Part shown: positions 13,501 to 28,500 of the stretch, piece by piece
How the letters are laid out: the number at the start of each line of letters is the position of its first letter
Position numbering within the stretch: the first letter of the stretch is position 1
NCBI RefSeq assembly: GCF_949987515.2
Contig: NC_082697.1
Location: 26,419,730-26,483,729 of the forward strand
DNA from: Delphinus delphis
Taxonomy: Eukaryota; Chordata; Mammalia; Artiodactyla; Delphinidae
Length of the DNA: 64,000 nucleotides
Direction of reading: 5' to 3'
Notes under the pieces: generated by a model
What the model saw: the letters and a program-made list of their open reading frames with translations, nothing else
What the model was told of the DNA's origin: nothing
The model's database searches: none
Program-made: the position numbers and the translations under genes

Positions 13501-16500
13501 TTTTTTTTAAAGCCTGCTGGTCTCCCCAAGTCCCTAAAATGTTGCTGCTAAAATTACTCACTGGAGAGCACAAGAAACACCACAAGGACGCATGGAAAGA
13601 GAGCTTCAGCACCAGGGGACACGGATGGGGACAACAGTGTCAGACAGATAGCTGCATTCTGACTCTGGGAGGCAGGCTCTTCTGCTGCCTGAGGGTCCAA
13701 CACTAGAAGTTAAGACACCTAACCTCAGTTCTGCCACCAACTTTTAAAAACGTTTCTATGGGCAAGCCACATTCTTCTTTCAAAGCCTCCCTTTCTAAAA
13801 AATGAAGAAGAGTGGAAGGGAATAAATACATCTTTGCCTCCTTTTCTGGTTTGCTTCTCTAGAATCCAAAAGTTGAAGTGATGTCACTGGAAATTTCAGT
13901 AGGGAGAGAGCTGCAAAGAGCCAGCATCAAACTCAGATACTGCCATTTGCCAAAATAAACAATGATAACAGCATTGTGGGGTAGAATAAGTGTTTAAGGA
14001 GATGACAGGTTCAAATCCTGGTTCTGCATACTAGACACCTCTCAGCATCTCTTTCCTCATCTGAAAAGTAGGGTTAAAAATAGAACATTGTATAACTGAT
14101 TCACTTTGTTATAAAGCAGAAACTAACACACCATTGTAAAGCAATTATACTCCAATAAAGATGTTAAAAAAAAGAACATTATCTCTTAAGAGTTGTTATG
14201 AGAAATAAATAAGATAATCTGCACAAAACACTCAGTACAACATAAGCATGCAATAGTTATTACTATTAACAACATGACTGCTTACTGTGTGTCAGACACT
14301 AAGGTCTTCATCAGGGCTCTCTCTAATCTATGCTGCACCTAACAAAGCAAAACTCCAGGGTTGGAGCCCAGGAATCTGTTTATATAATAAAATCCCAGAG
14401 GATTCTGAGAACCAGTTGGATTTGGCAATCACTTCCCTACCATTCAGTAGCATCTAACATACTTACCTAGTGTTTTGCTCATCTGTTTATCCAGAATTCT
14501 CAACAAGGCCTTACCTGGTACAATGCTACTCTAAGATCTCACTTAACTCCTAATGAACTCTAGTCACCCTTCCCCACTTACCACTTCACCCCAACATTTC
14601 CAAAGTACAACAAACTGCCAAACCAATTTCCTAAATCAGTGTTTCTAAAAATGGAGTTCAGGTAATACCGGTGGTATGGAAAAGGATGTAGACCATGTTT
14701 TTTTAAAAAATAATCACATATTTTCCTAAGAACCTTTTAGTTTAAAAGGTACCTTCTATTTTAACACAAGAGCATGGACCCTGGAACCATATTCAGATCC
14801 CAGCTCTGCCACTGGCTAGTTTGTGATCTTGGGCAAGTTATCTGACCTCTACAAAACAGACTGATAATAGTATCTACAGTGTTTACTTCATAGGGTTGTT
14901 ATGAGAATTAAGTAAGTTATCATATAAAGAGCTTAGAATAAAACTTGGCACATAAGCTTTATAGAAGTATTAGCTATTATTGTTGTTATTCATGGCCAAA
15001 AGTACTGATTTTCCATTTACATAATGATTTAAATGTTCCCCTTAAAATTACTTTTAAAATGAGCTGATGATTTTAAGAATATATAAAGTCAATTAAAGTC
15101 AATATTGGTATAGGAGATACAAAGAATACAGTAAAAATCGAGAGGGTGATAGGTAAATTAAATAAAAAACAAAAAAAACTTGTAGCAGGGGGAAAAGCCA
15201 GGAGCTTGGAGAAAAAGATGTTATTAAAAGTAAGGTGCCAAATGCACGTTACAGAAGCCTCATGGAGGTCATTTCTCTTTTCTGGGCCTTGGGTTTCTGA
15301 TGTGTAAAGTGAAAACTTTGAGCCCTTCTGGGTCTAGGATTCTGAGGTCTGCATACAAACTACAGTTCCCTTGTTGTATTCAGAACAATTTCCTCACCAG
15401 GTAATGACAAAGAAGGCACAACTCTTGGAGACTAATCACTTGAGTGGGCAGAGGTTTCTTAAAAGTTTGCGTAACAGGGCTTCCCTGGTGGCGCAGTGGT
15501 TGGGTGTCCGCCTGCTGATGCAGGGGACGCAGGTTCGTGCCTCGGTCTCGGAGGATCCCACATGTTGCGGAGTGGCTGGGCCCATGAGCCATGGCCTCTG
15601 AGCCTGCGCGTCCAGAGCCTGTGCTCCGCAGCGGGAGAGGCCACAGCAGTGACAGGCCCGTGTACCGCCAAAAAAAAAAAAAAAAAAAAGTTTCTGTAAC
15701 AGAGTCTGGCCTATCATACGTATGCATCACAGAAAAAAAGAAAAAAGAAAGAAAAAGAGAAAAAGAAAAGCGTTGTGAATAGAAAAGAGGTCTCATGTGC
15801 AGAAAGCTCTCAAACTGAAAGAAGATATCGGTGAGGGAAGAGAGGAAGAATCATTTGTAAGCATCACCATGCTTTTTTTAAAGCCTGGAAAATATAACTT
15901 CGGATTGCTTCTGACTTAGTGCTAAGAAAATAAACAAAACTAAATAGCCAGTCAAAGGTAATACAGTTGTCCCTCAGTATCCTGAGGGAATTGGTTCCAG
16001 GACCCCCAAAGATACCAAAATTCGAAGATGCTCAAGTCCTTTACATTGGTGTAGTATTTACATATAACCTATGCACATCCTCCTGTATACGTTAAGTCAT
16101 CTCTAGATTACTTATAACACCTAATACAATGTAAATGTTATGTAAATAGCTGCCTGAGTGCAGCAAATTCAAGTTTTGCTTTTTGGAACTTTCTAGTTTT
16201 TTTCCTGAATATTTTCAATCCATGGTTAGTTAAATCTGCAGATACATAACCTATGGATAAGGAGGGCCAACTGTATATTGGTGCACACTTTTCACTTAAA
16301 ACTGTGGGGACCCTAAAGGATAAGCAAAAAGAAAGAGGACGGGAAAACAGTTCTTAGTACCTGGACATAAGGTGATTCAAACTGCAAGGAGGATGATTCC
16401 CCATCTGCCTGGAAATATACCTGAAAACCATCTTTGCACTTATGCAGGTGCTGAACTCCATTACTTCTTCTCTGACTGTGGCATCTCTTCTTGATTGTAT

Positions 16501-19500
16501 ATTTTCTCTCAAATCATGACTGTGAGCCCATCATCAAACTACAACCCACTTCTCTAATCTAGGTTCCAGGTGCTCCTCTGGATATACTTCTTTTCTCCAG
16601 CTTAAATGACCCATTTACAGTTCCCAGTAGCCACCCCATGCTTTCCACCTTTGGACTTTTTTTATGTTACTCCCACTGCCTGGAATGCTTGGCCAGTCCA
16701 TGTCATTTGCATTTCTACAAGTCCAAATTCCACCATAGAGTGGAGAGGCAATATAATGAAGTGTAAGGTCACAAACTCTGGACCCAGAGTGCCTGAATTC
16801 TTATACTTGTTCCACTACTTACCAGCTGAGTACCCTAGGAATGCTACTTAAACTCTCTGTCACTCAAGTGCCTCATCTGAAACTGGTGAGAATTAGAGTA
16901 CACAACCTGAAGGGGTTCTGATCAAAATGAATGGGTTAATATACAAAAAGGGCTTGGAGCACATAGTGCCTGGCACATAGTGAAAGTGTCAGCTATTATG
17001 ACAGTAACGACAGGAAGATGACGATGATGAGGACGACTACTATACATTGCCAAGGCTCAGATCAAATGCTTCCTCCTCCACAAAGCATTCCCTGAACCTT
17101 CTATCTGGAAGAAATCATTAACTCCTTTGAATACTTATAGCACTTTTAACTGTCACCTCTCTTAGAGCACTTCTGTCACTCTTTATATTATTTATACCTA
17201 TACTGTATCCCTTACTGGACTTTAAGTTTCCTGAGAGCAAAATCCACCTCTGACATGTCTCTTTATCACCCACAGCTCCTATTATGATGCCCTGATCATG
17301 TATCTACTCAAACATTTGTGAATGGGTGGATCTGTGGTCATGAGCAGGGCACTTCTGCCAGCTCGCCGAGCCTCCCCACTCTTACCACAACATCTTCCAA
17401 GATCTTAGTAGGGCAGGGCCTAGAATGAAATTCAAAGTGTTCATCCTCCAATTTCTTCTTTGACTCTCGCTCCTGGATCCTCTTCTCAGTTTCCAAATCA
17501 AAGCCAATAGGCTGAGTGGATGGCTTCACAGGCGGTTTCTTAGGCAAGATGGGTCCACCTTCAAGAATTCTGTGATCAAGTTCCTGTGCTTTGAATTTGT
17601 ATCTGTAAGGTGAGAGTTTAAGTGACAACCACAAAAAATATTTTAATAAAATGAAAACTACATAAACAACAAAGTAAGCCAAAACCAGAAAAATAATACT
17701 CATTAAGATTACCCATCATGCACAACAAAATTTCAACTCTCTTCATAGCCACTGTCTCTACCTCTAGAGCAAAGAATAAATGAGACAGTCTAATATTCCC
17801 ACCACTTTAAAGATTGCGGTTTCTCTGCAAGAGGAAACTCCCCCTTCTAAAAAGAAGTAAAAGAAGGGGACTTCCCTGGTGGTCCAGTGGTTAATGCAGG
17901 GGGTCCCAATGCAGGGGGTCCAGGTTCGATCCCTGATCATGGAACTAGATCCCGCATGCCACAACTAAAAGAGCCCTCATGCTGCAACTAAGACGTGGCG
18001 CAGCCAAATAAATAAATAAATAATTTTTTTAGAAAAAGAAAGTACAAGAAGGAAGAAAGAAGAATACAGGAGACAAACTCTAGCACTAATCACATTAAGT
18101 TCCAGTTCCCTTGGGTAGCCATAAAAAGGTGAGATCTACCTAAATTAACCTCAGAGGACACTCCTTATTGGAATCATAAGTAAGTTCTCCCACTGCAACC
18201 TCCACAATAGTGTTTTACCAGTTTACACTTCAGGACAGCTCCATATTCCCACTTTCAATCCTTTCATCACAGTGGCAAGGCAGAGCCTGTAGCTCAAATG
18301 CCATAATTCCCAAGGCAAGAAAAATAGTTAACTGTCCCCCTTACAGAACTGAAAAGAAAGTAGGCACGTTCTTGGAACTCCTCCTCAAACACTGGCAGTG
18401 AAACTTACTGCTGCAGTTTCTCGAGCTCCTCAGCCTCCTGTTCTGCTGCACTTTTGTAGGTCACAGGTCTTGCACGCTGTTTGGTTTGCAGCACAGGAGT
18501 CTGTGGGTCTCTGCATATCTTGGCCACAGATTTGGAGGGTAACAGAGCTGTAAACCAAGATCACAGACATTCACTTAGCTCTCCAAGACCCCGTATACCT
18601 GTAGGTGCTGACTCAGCTAGGCAGCCCAGAGATGCCAAACCAGAGTGGCTGGCCCTCTACACTCAGCTCAGCTCATGTCAGTCAATCTGATAAACATTCA
18701 GTCCTTTCTCCCCTGTCACTCTTTACTGAAGGGTATGATGAAGGCAGCCCTTGGGTAAACTCTGCTATCGTCTTCTGAATCTGAAATCCATTTATGTCTG
18801 ATGGATTCCTTCTCACTACACAGGCCTGTACTGACTTTCTATTGACAGTGCTAACTATTTTGCTTGTTATTGACAAATAAGATTTTCACTTATTCCAGCT
18901 TTAAAATAAGGCCTTTCTAAAGACCAAGTAATAACTCCCAATATTATGTATTCCCTAAAAGTGTCTACATCAAAACATCAAGACCACCTCTCACAGAAAG
19001 TCAAATGGAAAAAGTAAGAAAAAACTATGTCAAAGCATCAATATTAAGATCATCATCACCACTCATAGAAAATAATGATTTATCTGGCCAGGAGCAACCT
19101 TGTCAATTTTCATAATTACACAGAATGAATCCTCTAATTTAGACCTTATTACCTAACAGTGGGAGATGGAAACCAAATCTACTTATTTTAGAAATAATCC
19201 AGCCTTCAAGTATACATATAACTATTTTTGAGCTATAACGGTACAAAGTTTTAAATAAAAATTGCAGAAAATAATTTTTCTATTTGCCAGGACCAAGATT
19301 CTAAGAGCAATGTATATAAGACTCTAACAGTCATGTATTATTTGGAAAGTCATGGTTAATATTTACATTTCCATTAGAATAAAGAAAGACATTTCATTAT
19401 TTTCATAATATAAAATCTGACAAATGGTTACTAGAACATAATAACAATATTAGGAGATGCTGTCCTTAAAGGAATTCATCTGGCTACCTAACATAGCACT

Positions 19501-22500
19501 AAACAGTGCCTATGCAAAGGCAGAAAAAATTTAGAAACCTTCAAAGTCAAAACAAACGGATTCTGCTTTATCCAGAATACTACCCTACACTCTTGACAAC
19601 TATTGTATACCACACCTCCACTCCTGAAACTTCTTTAGCTTCTTTTCGTAGGAATTATTTTCATAAAGATAGATGCTATTAGATTAGATTACTCTTATCT
19701 GTTCACCACCAAATCTACAAACTCAACAGCACAAAAATATACAATGGAGAAAAGACAGCCTCTTCATGGTACTGGCACAAAAACAGAAATATAGATCAAA
19801 CTCAGCAGCACCTGCACCCACTGCTCTCTTCCACCCTCCTTTCAAAGAACAATCACTCCACTTGTGTTAAGTATCCCTCTCCTACCTGCCTGCACAGGGA
19901 CTTAATCATCGGTTATCTCTTTTCTCTCCTCTATCTTCATCTTCTTTCCCTGCTAAGGACTTCTCAGCATACAGACCTGCTCTCCCTATCTCGCACCTCC
20001 CTTGATTCTTACATCTCCCTCCACATGCACAGCACTTACCATAATTTGTAATGACCTATTTGTTTATCTGTCTCACTGAATTAGAAACTTGATATTGAGT
20101 AGCACCAAGTCCGTTTTGCTCACTTCTATACTCCCTACACCACACAGAGTGTCTGCTTTGTAGTGGTAAAACATTTATTGAATTGCTGAACAAAAAGCAC
20201 ACAACCTTAAGTGAATGGAATGCTTTCATTTTCTGTAGGTGAGTAAATGCACACTGACACATGGTAAAGATAGCCTTGATGTGTAATGACATCTCAGGTT
20301 AACTTAATTCCCCTTGGCCAATTATTGATCAGGAGGATCGAGGTGGTTGATGGGTATAAGTGGACAGATAGCTGGGTGGTTTGAGAAATGCTCAACTATG
20401 TATACATTTGTTGTCTGCATACAGGCACATGCCATGCTTTAGTTCAAAAGTGAGGATTTCAACTAAAGGCAAATTTGCACCTAAGATGTAAGGAAAGGGA
20501 ATTCTAGGGGAGGCTCCAGCCAGGTATGATACTGGAAAGAAACTTACTAATATCATCCTTCTTGCTCCTCAAGTGATATCTGTTAGGGGTTCGTTTATGG
20601 AAGGCTTCGACCTGCTGTGCAAGGGGCACATACGTAGAAGCCGTCTCACCAAATGTTCTTTTCTTTCCCTGGGACAGGTTGAAAGGCATAACAATGGTGC
20701 ATCCCTTAGTCACTCGGGCCTGAAAAGAAAGAAGTTGTTCCCCAAATGAAGTGTTATGGAAGAGCTCAGATCTACCACAAGCCACAGACTCAGTACAGAG
20801 GATCAAAAGAAAAAGGGCCGGGGCTTCCCCTGGTGGCGCAGTCGTTGAGAGTCCGCCTGCCGATGCAGGGGACACGGGTTCATGCCCCGGTCTGGGAAGA
20901 TCCCACATGCCGCGGAGCGGCTAGGTCCGTGAGCCATGGCCGCTGAGCCTGCACGTCCAGAGCCTGTGCTCCACAACGGGAGAGGCCACAACAGTGAGAG
21001 GCCCGTGTACCGCAAAAAAAACAAAAAAAGAAAGAAAGAAAAAGGGCCTGTGTAAAGCCAAGATTATTCTTCTTAAGTTGTCAGTCCTTGAGCAAGGGTT
21101 ATAAACAGTCTATTCCCATCTTTTAAAAAGGGGAAGAGGGGAATTCCCTGACGGCCCAGTGGTTAGGACTCTGTGCTTCCACTGCAGGAGGCGCAGGTTC
21201 AATACCTGGTTGGGGAACTAAGATCCCACAAGCCACACAGCGTGGCCAAAAAAATTAAAAAATAACAATAAAATGAAAAGGGGGAGAAAGCATCTAGAAC
21301 TTAACAAATTATCTGTTCTGTAAGAGTACATAAGGTGATTTTTCCCAAGCATGTTAATGTTTTGAAGCAATCAAGAGCAAGTTTTCTTAGAAGTGAAAAA
21401 AGCTGCAAAGGTATCCCATCCCCAGTCCCATTTAAAAATTTTTAATTGGGCTTCTGGACCTGAATCAGGTCAGGCAGCTGCCTGAATCAAATTCTCTCCA
21501 CACATCCTACCAAAAACTGACTGATGAAGAAGCCTACTCTTTGGGTCATTAATTTTGATAAAATTGGTCTCTGATTGGAAACAAAACTCTTCAAGGACTT
21601 ACGTCCCAAAGGAAGAAGCACAACCCCAGGATTTAAGATTGCAAAGGACTGACTTCAGCAAGTCATGATGGTGACTGCAAATGCAAGGAGAATTTCTTAG
21701 TGCTAGGATTTTTATTTAGGATTGTTACTGTTTTTGTTAGCGCTCTGGTAACAAAACTGGATTTGAGTGGTCTGCCCCAATCCCATTTTCCCCATAAACC
21801 CTGTTATATTTTGCACACAATTTTGCAGACACAAGATTTTTTCAAAAATTTTGTTATAGCACAAGCTGTAACAAGCCTGTACCTACAATTTGCCACACAT
21901 AATTCTATGTGTTTTGTGTACATTCTCAATTCAGTTTTCACAGCAACTTGATAAGATGCTTCCCAGAGACATAGAGAAATTTGTCCAAGATTACACAGCT
22001 AACAGGGGCAAAGTGAGGATTCAGACCTATCTTAACTCAAAAACATATGCTCCTCTCAATTATATTATTGTAACTAAGTGACCACAAATATTACACCAGA
22101 ATCCTCACTGAATTATTAACAAGAATATTAATTTAGTCTATCAACTTACAGGAGACGGAGGATGCTTTCGCAGTTCAGATGTAAAGTTCACTTCCTTATA
22201 CTCCTCCTGGTTCTTAGGATGTTGTTTGATTCGCTCATCTGTGAGGAAGTGGAAGTCAACTGATTTGGTTACCTGGCTCACTGATTTCTTCACAGGGAGC
22301 CCTGAGTGAGGAGCAGAGTAAAACACACAGATAACACTAAGAATAGAGAACATAAAGTAAGTCCCCTTTTATCCAGTCCTTTTGGTATTTCTATTACCAT
22401 GGATCTAACTTTGTTTACTCTCTACATATAAGCCAACACTTGAAACAGTCCTCAGGGACACCAATATATGTGCCTTATTCATTTAGTACTATTGGGTTTG

Positions 22501-25500
22501 AGGCCTTTCGGTCAGAGGCAAACTGTTATAAGGTAGCACAGGGGAGAAGAATCCCACCTCCCAGTTGTGGTCATAGCTCTGGAGACAGAGAAACTGGAAT
22601 ACTTTTGATAGGAAAAGCTATGAATTGACTTTAAAAGCACTTAACTAAGCATCTCTAAGAGGGATACCCTATAAACTCCAGAGATGCTTTTCAACCCAGT
22701 AAGCAGAGCTTCACAGCTTTGACTCCACCAATGATAATTATGCTAAAGCAAAGCAGAACTCTGATCCCTTCAGCTCTCTCAGGTATACTTTCCTCCATAA
22801 CTACAACTGGATTCACTCAGCTGTCTTTTCCTCTGACTAGGATAAAATGGGAAGACAACAAAAAGCTGGTCTGCCCAATTGCTCTATCTTCTGTCTCAAT
22901 CCTAGTTCCTTCTTATTCTAATACAAAGAAAAAGAATTAGGAGAAAAAAGGAGGGAGGAATTAACTCCACTTAGAGAAATGAGGTAAGGACTCATGGAAA
23001 AAGGCCTCAAAAGATGGGTGTGACTTCTTCAGTTAGAGATGGAGAAGAACAGCATGCTCTAAGAAAGGACCAACATATGTAAAATGTTCTAGGGAATGAT
23101 CACTGGGATATGAATGGTACCCATGTCCAGGTTTCTAAATAAACACATCTTTTAATGCTGACTACTGACCAAGAAAGACTTTTGTGCTTTAGAGACTTCA
23201 AAAACCCTACCAAGATTATGAGAAGCACCCCCTCATAAATCAGACTCAATCAGAACCAAGCTGACCTGCTCCTGCAAGAGCAAATTTTTTGAATTCTTCA
23301 TTCTTCTTCCGCATCTCTACCACCTCTTGCTGCATTTTCATTCTCTTCTCCAACTCTTGCTCCTCAGTACTTTTTAGAATCTTCTGCCTAAAAGGCAAAT
23401 CAGTAAAGGAGATGAGAGAGGAGAGGAGAGGAGAGGAGAAAGTGACTCAGTGGTTAAAAAAATCTAAAGGCATTATATAGATTAGATTTTTAACCTGTGA
23501 TAAAATAACCATCAAAACCAAAAAGTATTACCTAATAAATTGATATTAACTTAGATAACACTATGAAAAAAAGATACAAAATTTATTCCAAAATATTGAA
23601 AAAGTTTCTGAAAAAACAGCTAAAATAGACTATAGAAGATATTATAAAATATCCACAAATTTGACTATATAATGATTAACTTTTATGCCACAAGAAAAAC
23701 TAAAATACCAGTAGTAATATTTTCAACAAACATGGCAAGAGGTTAATATACATAAAATATATACTGTGATAGAGAGAACAGACTTAGGAGTAAAGCCATC
23801 CAGAATGCAAATCCCAACCCTGTTGTTTCATTTTCTGCCTATGTGATCTTGAGAAAACTATTTAACCTCTGTGAGCCTCAGTTTTCTCCAATGTAAAATG
23901 GGTAATATGAATACTTGTTCTCACAGGATACTTGTGACTATTAAATCAGATAATGTTTCTGAAATACTGGACACATAGCAAAAGTTCAATTTAAAGTAGC
24001 CATTCTTAAAAAAACAATAACAATAAAATAAAGTAGCCATTCTTAGTAATGAGAACATCACTAAGACCACTTATAGATAAACAGAAAAGGAAAACAGATG
24101 ATTCACCCAAGAGGAACTTTGGAAAAGATGCTTACAATAATAGTTATACAATCTTGTCAGCAAACACATAAAAATTAAAATAATCTGATGCCATCAACAT
24201 ATCAGTTAAATTTGAAACAATTTTTAAAGTAAAAAAAATTCAATGCAGATGCGACTACAAGGAAATAAAAATATTCATTCAAAGTTGATGGCACTGTAAA
24301 TTCACACATTCATTTTGGAAATAAAATTAGCAATAAATATCAATAGCCAGAAAACTGACCATAATCTTAGATCAAGGAATTTCTCTTTCCTTATCCTGAG
24401 GAGACTAGTCAAAGAAAAGGATCTGCCTGTAAAGATGTTCATTGATTCCTTATAATAGTGAAAAATCGGAAACAGCATTTTCAACCGGAAATAGTTAAAT
24501 ATAATCTGATAGAATGCTAACAATCTATCAAAAAAAGGGTAAATGTGAAGATTTTGTAGCAGTACAGAAAATAAAATAGTCTCATAGCAAGTGAATAAAG
24601 CAGAGCCCAAAGATTGCTTATACACTGATTGTAAAAATATGTATTTTACTTGAGTAAAGTCTAGAAGGGAGCTTGGCAAAATAAAAACTGTTCAATTTAG
24701 GTAGTAAGAACCTTCACTAACTTTTTCCTTCTATATTTCTTTTACGTTTGTTTTAATAGTTAATTTTTTTCAATCTGTAACACTCAAGCACCCACAAGGA
24801 CATAAAACAATTTACCTTACCATGGTTACGGCTTTCAGAGTTTCCCAAGCTCCATGTGCATCAAACAGACTGTAGATGTACCCATTTGTAATTTTTTTTT
24901 TTTTTGTGGTACACAGGCCTCTCACTGTTGTGGCCTCTCCCGTTGCAGAGCACAGGCTCTGGACGCGCAGGCTCAGCAGCCACGGCTCATGGGCCCAGCC
25001 GCTCCGCGGTATGTGGGATCTTCCCGGACTGGGGCACGAACCCGTGTCCCCTGCATTGGCAGGCAGACTCTCAACCACTGCGCCACCAGGGAAGCCCCCC
25101 CATTTGTAATTTTACTCTACTGACTCTAAAGCTGAAATTCAGGATAGAATCATACCTTACAGGTGGGATACAAGGCACAGTATGTCTGCCCTTGGCTTTC
25201 TCTGGGGAAGACTCATTCTTTTCAGAAGTATCTTGATGAGCACTGCCTTCTTCCTCTTCCTCTGGCTTCTTTTTATTGTGAGAACTTGAGTTGAAAAGAA
25301 CAAAAAATATCCTCTCAATTCCCTACAGCATATCCTGCTCTACCCTCCTCCCCAGATCTACCACACATGACTTAAATTTTCTCATTCTTTAGGACAAAAA
25401 CCATGTTTCAACAGCAAGATTCTTCCAATAGTATCATCAGATCATATATTCCAATGGCTACAATGGGTAAACTTTGAGAATGCCAATAGAAGTCAGGGTA

Positions 25501-28500
25501 AGAGCTGTCTGGTGATGGTTCAGGAGGGTAGGAAGAGATTCCAACTGCTCATCATCAAATGAACAAATGCCAGACAGCTAGTTGTCTCCTCAATATTTAT
25601 TCTACTTTATTTCTTATTAACAGAACCCCAATTTTGCTTGGGGCAGCAATGTATGAAGGCAAAAGTATTGTACTTGCTTCAACGGTCTCTACTGCAACTA
25701 GAGGGGATCTAATTTACAGTTCAGTCAACTGAGGCATAACATAAGCGTTTCTGGAAAATACTTCACTTTCCTGATATGGGTGCTGCCCCTCTTTCTTTGC
25801 CAGACCCTTCTTCTTCTCTCAAACATGGATATGATACCTAGAGATATAGTAGCTATCTTCAGATAATGAGGCAACAAGCACTAAGAAGAAGCTAAGAAAC
25901 ACAGAGCAGCCATCTTGAGCAACAAGTATGAAAAAAACCCCTAAGACTCAAAGAGATGTCATTGAACCAAAGCAAACTACTTTCAGACTTCTGTGAAGCA
26001 AATAAATCATTATTCTTTAAACCTCTCTAGTTAAATAGAGAGGTCTTATTACCTTCAGCAAAATACATTCCTAACTGATAAAAATAAGAACAAGCACCAC
26101 GTATTCTGCTTGCCATTACCATAGGAGCAAACGGAGTAAAAATCTATGTCAGCAGACAGAAGCTGTGGCTACTTACACTCTCATTTTTTTGGAGGGTGGA
26201 ATTTCATTGACGATTACAGGAGTAGCACATCTCTTGGCTTTCATTTGTACATGGTGTTTTTCTTTCTGTTCCAAATTCTTCTGAGCAGAGAGTCTAAGAG
26301 ATCTTCTATGGTAGAAGAATTGACAAAACTTATTTGTAATGAATACATCTACTATATGTGCAAATACTCCTCAGAAATGTGAAAATATGTCAAACTACAA
26401 AGGGCTATAAAAAGTGGTATTATTTCTGCTCTAAAAAAAAAAGTGGCATTATTTCTGCTCTAAAAATCTAATACCTTCTCGTCTTACTGATCGTTTTTGA
26501 AAATTCACCATAAAATGTTGGTACTTAAGTGCATTGGTGTTTGTAAATTAGACCTCAATAGAGCTGATTTAATTTTGTAAAAGAGCACTGGCAATCACCT
26601 AGTACAACTCCCTCCTTTTGGAAGTATGAGTAAAAGTAAAAGAAGATGAGGTGACTTGACCCTGTTACACAGCTAATTGCTGTCAGACTTAAAATTAGAA
26701 ATCAGATCTCCTGGAAATTTACTACCAAGTGTTTATTTTCTCCACTTTCTTTTAGCCATGGCCTCCTATTTTTGTTAAAATATATAACACATAACAAAAA
26801 GTACACAAAACAAAAATTAAGTTAAGTGATTACAAAGTGAAGACTCATGAAATCACCACATAGACTAAGAAACAAAACACTGGCAGCAGATGCTATCTTG
26901 ACTTTTACAGTAATGACTACTTTTTCTTTATCATTTTACCATACAAACATGCATTCCATAAACATGGTCTGTTAGTTTGGAAAGGAAACAAAAAACGTTA
27001 TGTAATAATCAGACTACTGCAAGCATTTTTTCTGTCTTGGTTTATTTTACTCAACATTATGTTTGTGAGGTTCAACCACACTGACTCACGTACTTTGAAT
27101 TCACTGACTTTCAGTGCTGTGTAACATTCATTGTAGGAACATACCATTATTTACCCAGCTTACTGTTGATTCTCACATAATGTCTCTTGATGTACACATT
27201 GCTGTTGGGTATGTTAAGTTGTAAGATTGCTAGGTCACCGATAGACATTGGTTTATCAACTAAAGTTATTTTCCAAGGTGCTTGTACCAATTTATGCTTA
27301 CACTGACTAATTTACAAAGTCTACACTGCTCTACATTCTCCAAAACAGTTAGTATTGTCGGATGACTTAATTTTAATCATATAAATTGGTATAGAGTAGA
27401 AACTCATTGTGGTTTTAATTTGCTTTTCCCAGTGAGACTGAGCACCTTTTCACATGTTAACTGGCCATTTGGCCATCCTCTTTCATAAAGTGCTAGTTAA
27501 GTCTCCTGGTTGTTTTCTACTGCATTGTCAATCCTTTTCTAATTGATTAGTAGGAATTCTTTATATTCTGTGAATATGAGGCCCTTTGTAGGTTTTTAGT
27601 GTTACAAACATCTCCTCCCAATCTGAGGCTTGGCTTTTCACTCTCCTTATGGTATCATCTGATTAGACAAATATGCTCAAATACAACAACCTCCTTCCCT
27701 AAAAGCATGTCAGTGTTTTCCTGTGTGGATTCTATTTAAGAAATCTTTCCCTATTCCAAGGTCATGAAGATATTCTCCTATATTTCCTTACATGAGCTTC
27801 AGCTTTCACATTTAGATCTACAAGCCACCTTGTACTTTCTGTTTTCTATGGAGTGAGGTAGGGGCTAATTCCCATTTTGTTTTATGTGGCTATCCATTGT
27901 CCAATCATTGTTTATTGAAAGGGGAAAAATAAAAACACCCTCTCCCCAAAGGTCTGCAGTACCACATTTGTCATATATTGTGTCCATATATGAGAGAGTA
28001 AGCTTTTATTTGATTCCATTGGTCTCATTTATCCTTGGGTAATACCACAAAGTCTTTATAATATTGCTATCTACTAGACACTTCAAAAGTATTTTGACTA
28101 TTCTTGGACCTTTGCATTTCTGTATAAATTTTAGCATCAATTTATCAATGTCCAAACTGAAAACCTTTGGGATTTTTGTAGAGATTGCGTTGAATCTATA
28201 CATCAGATAAGGAGATTTGACATATTTACATTACTGAGTCTCTCAAACCATGAACATGGTTATGTCCTGCCATTTATTTAGATCTTGTTTAATTTCTCTC
28301 AAGTCTTAAGATGTATTAGTATATATTCAAATTGTTATTAGATTGCGTAGAGTAACTAATTTTTAAATCTTTATCATAAAGAATTTAAAACTTAGTAAAA
28401 AGTGAAGAGAATAATATAATGAACCACCAGGTACTACTCATCATTCAGCTTTAAAAATTTCAACTTATAGCCAATCACACTGTCAATTTTCCCTCCATCC

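Noticed and set aside
13303..13551. 82-codon open frame beginning [12 protein letters not shown]
   Set aside because: No recognisable domain, no splice or promoter support, and the 3' part runs through an A/T palindrome.
25156..25165. Stronger-looking donor GTAAGG 5 nt before the chosen one
   Set aside because: Using it would shift the reading frame; the GTATGA donor gives the conserved PPVRQK join.
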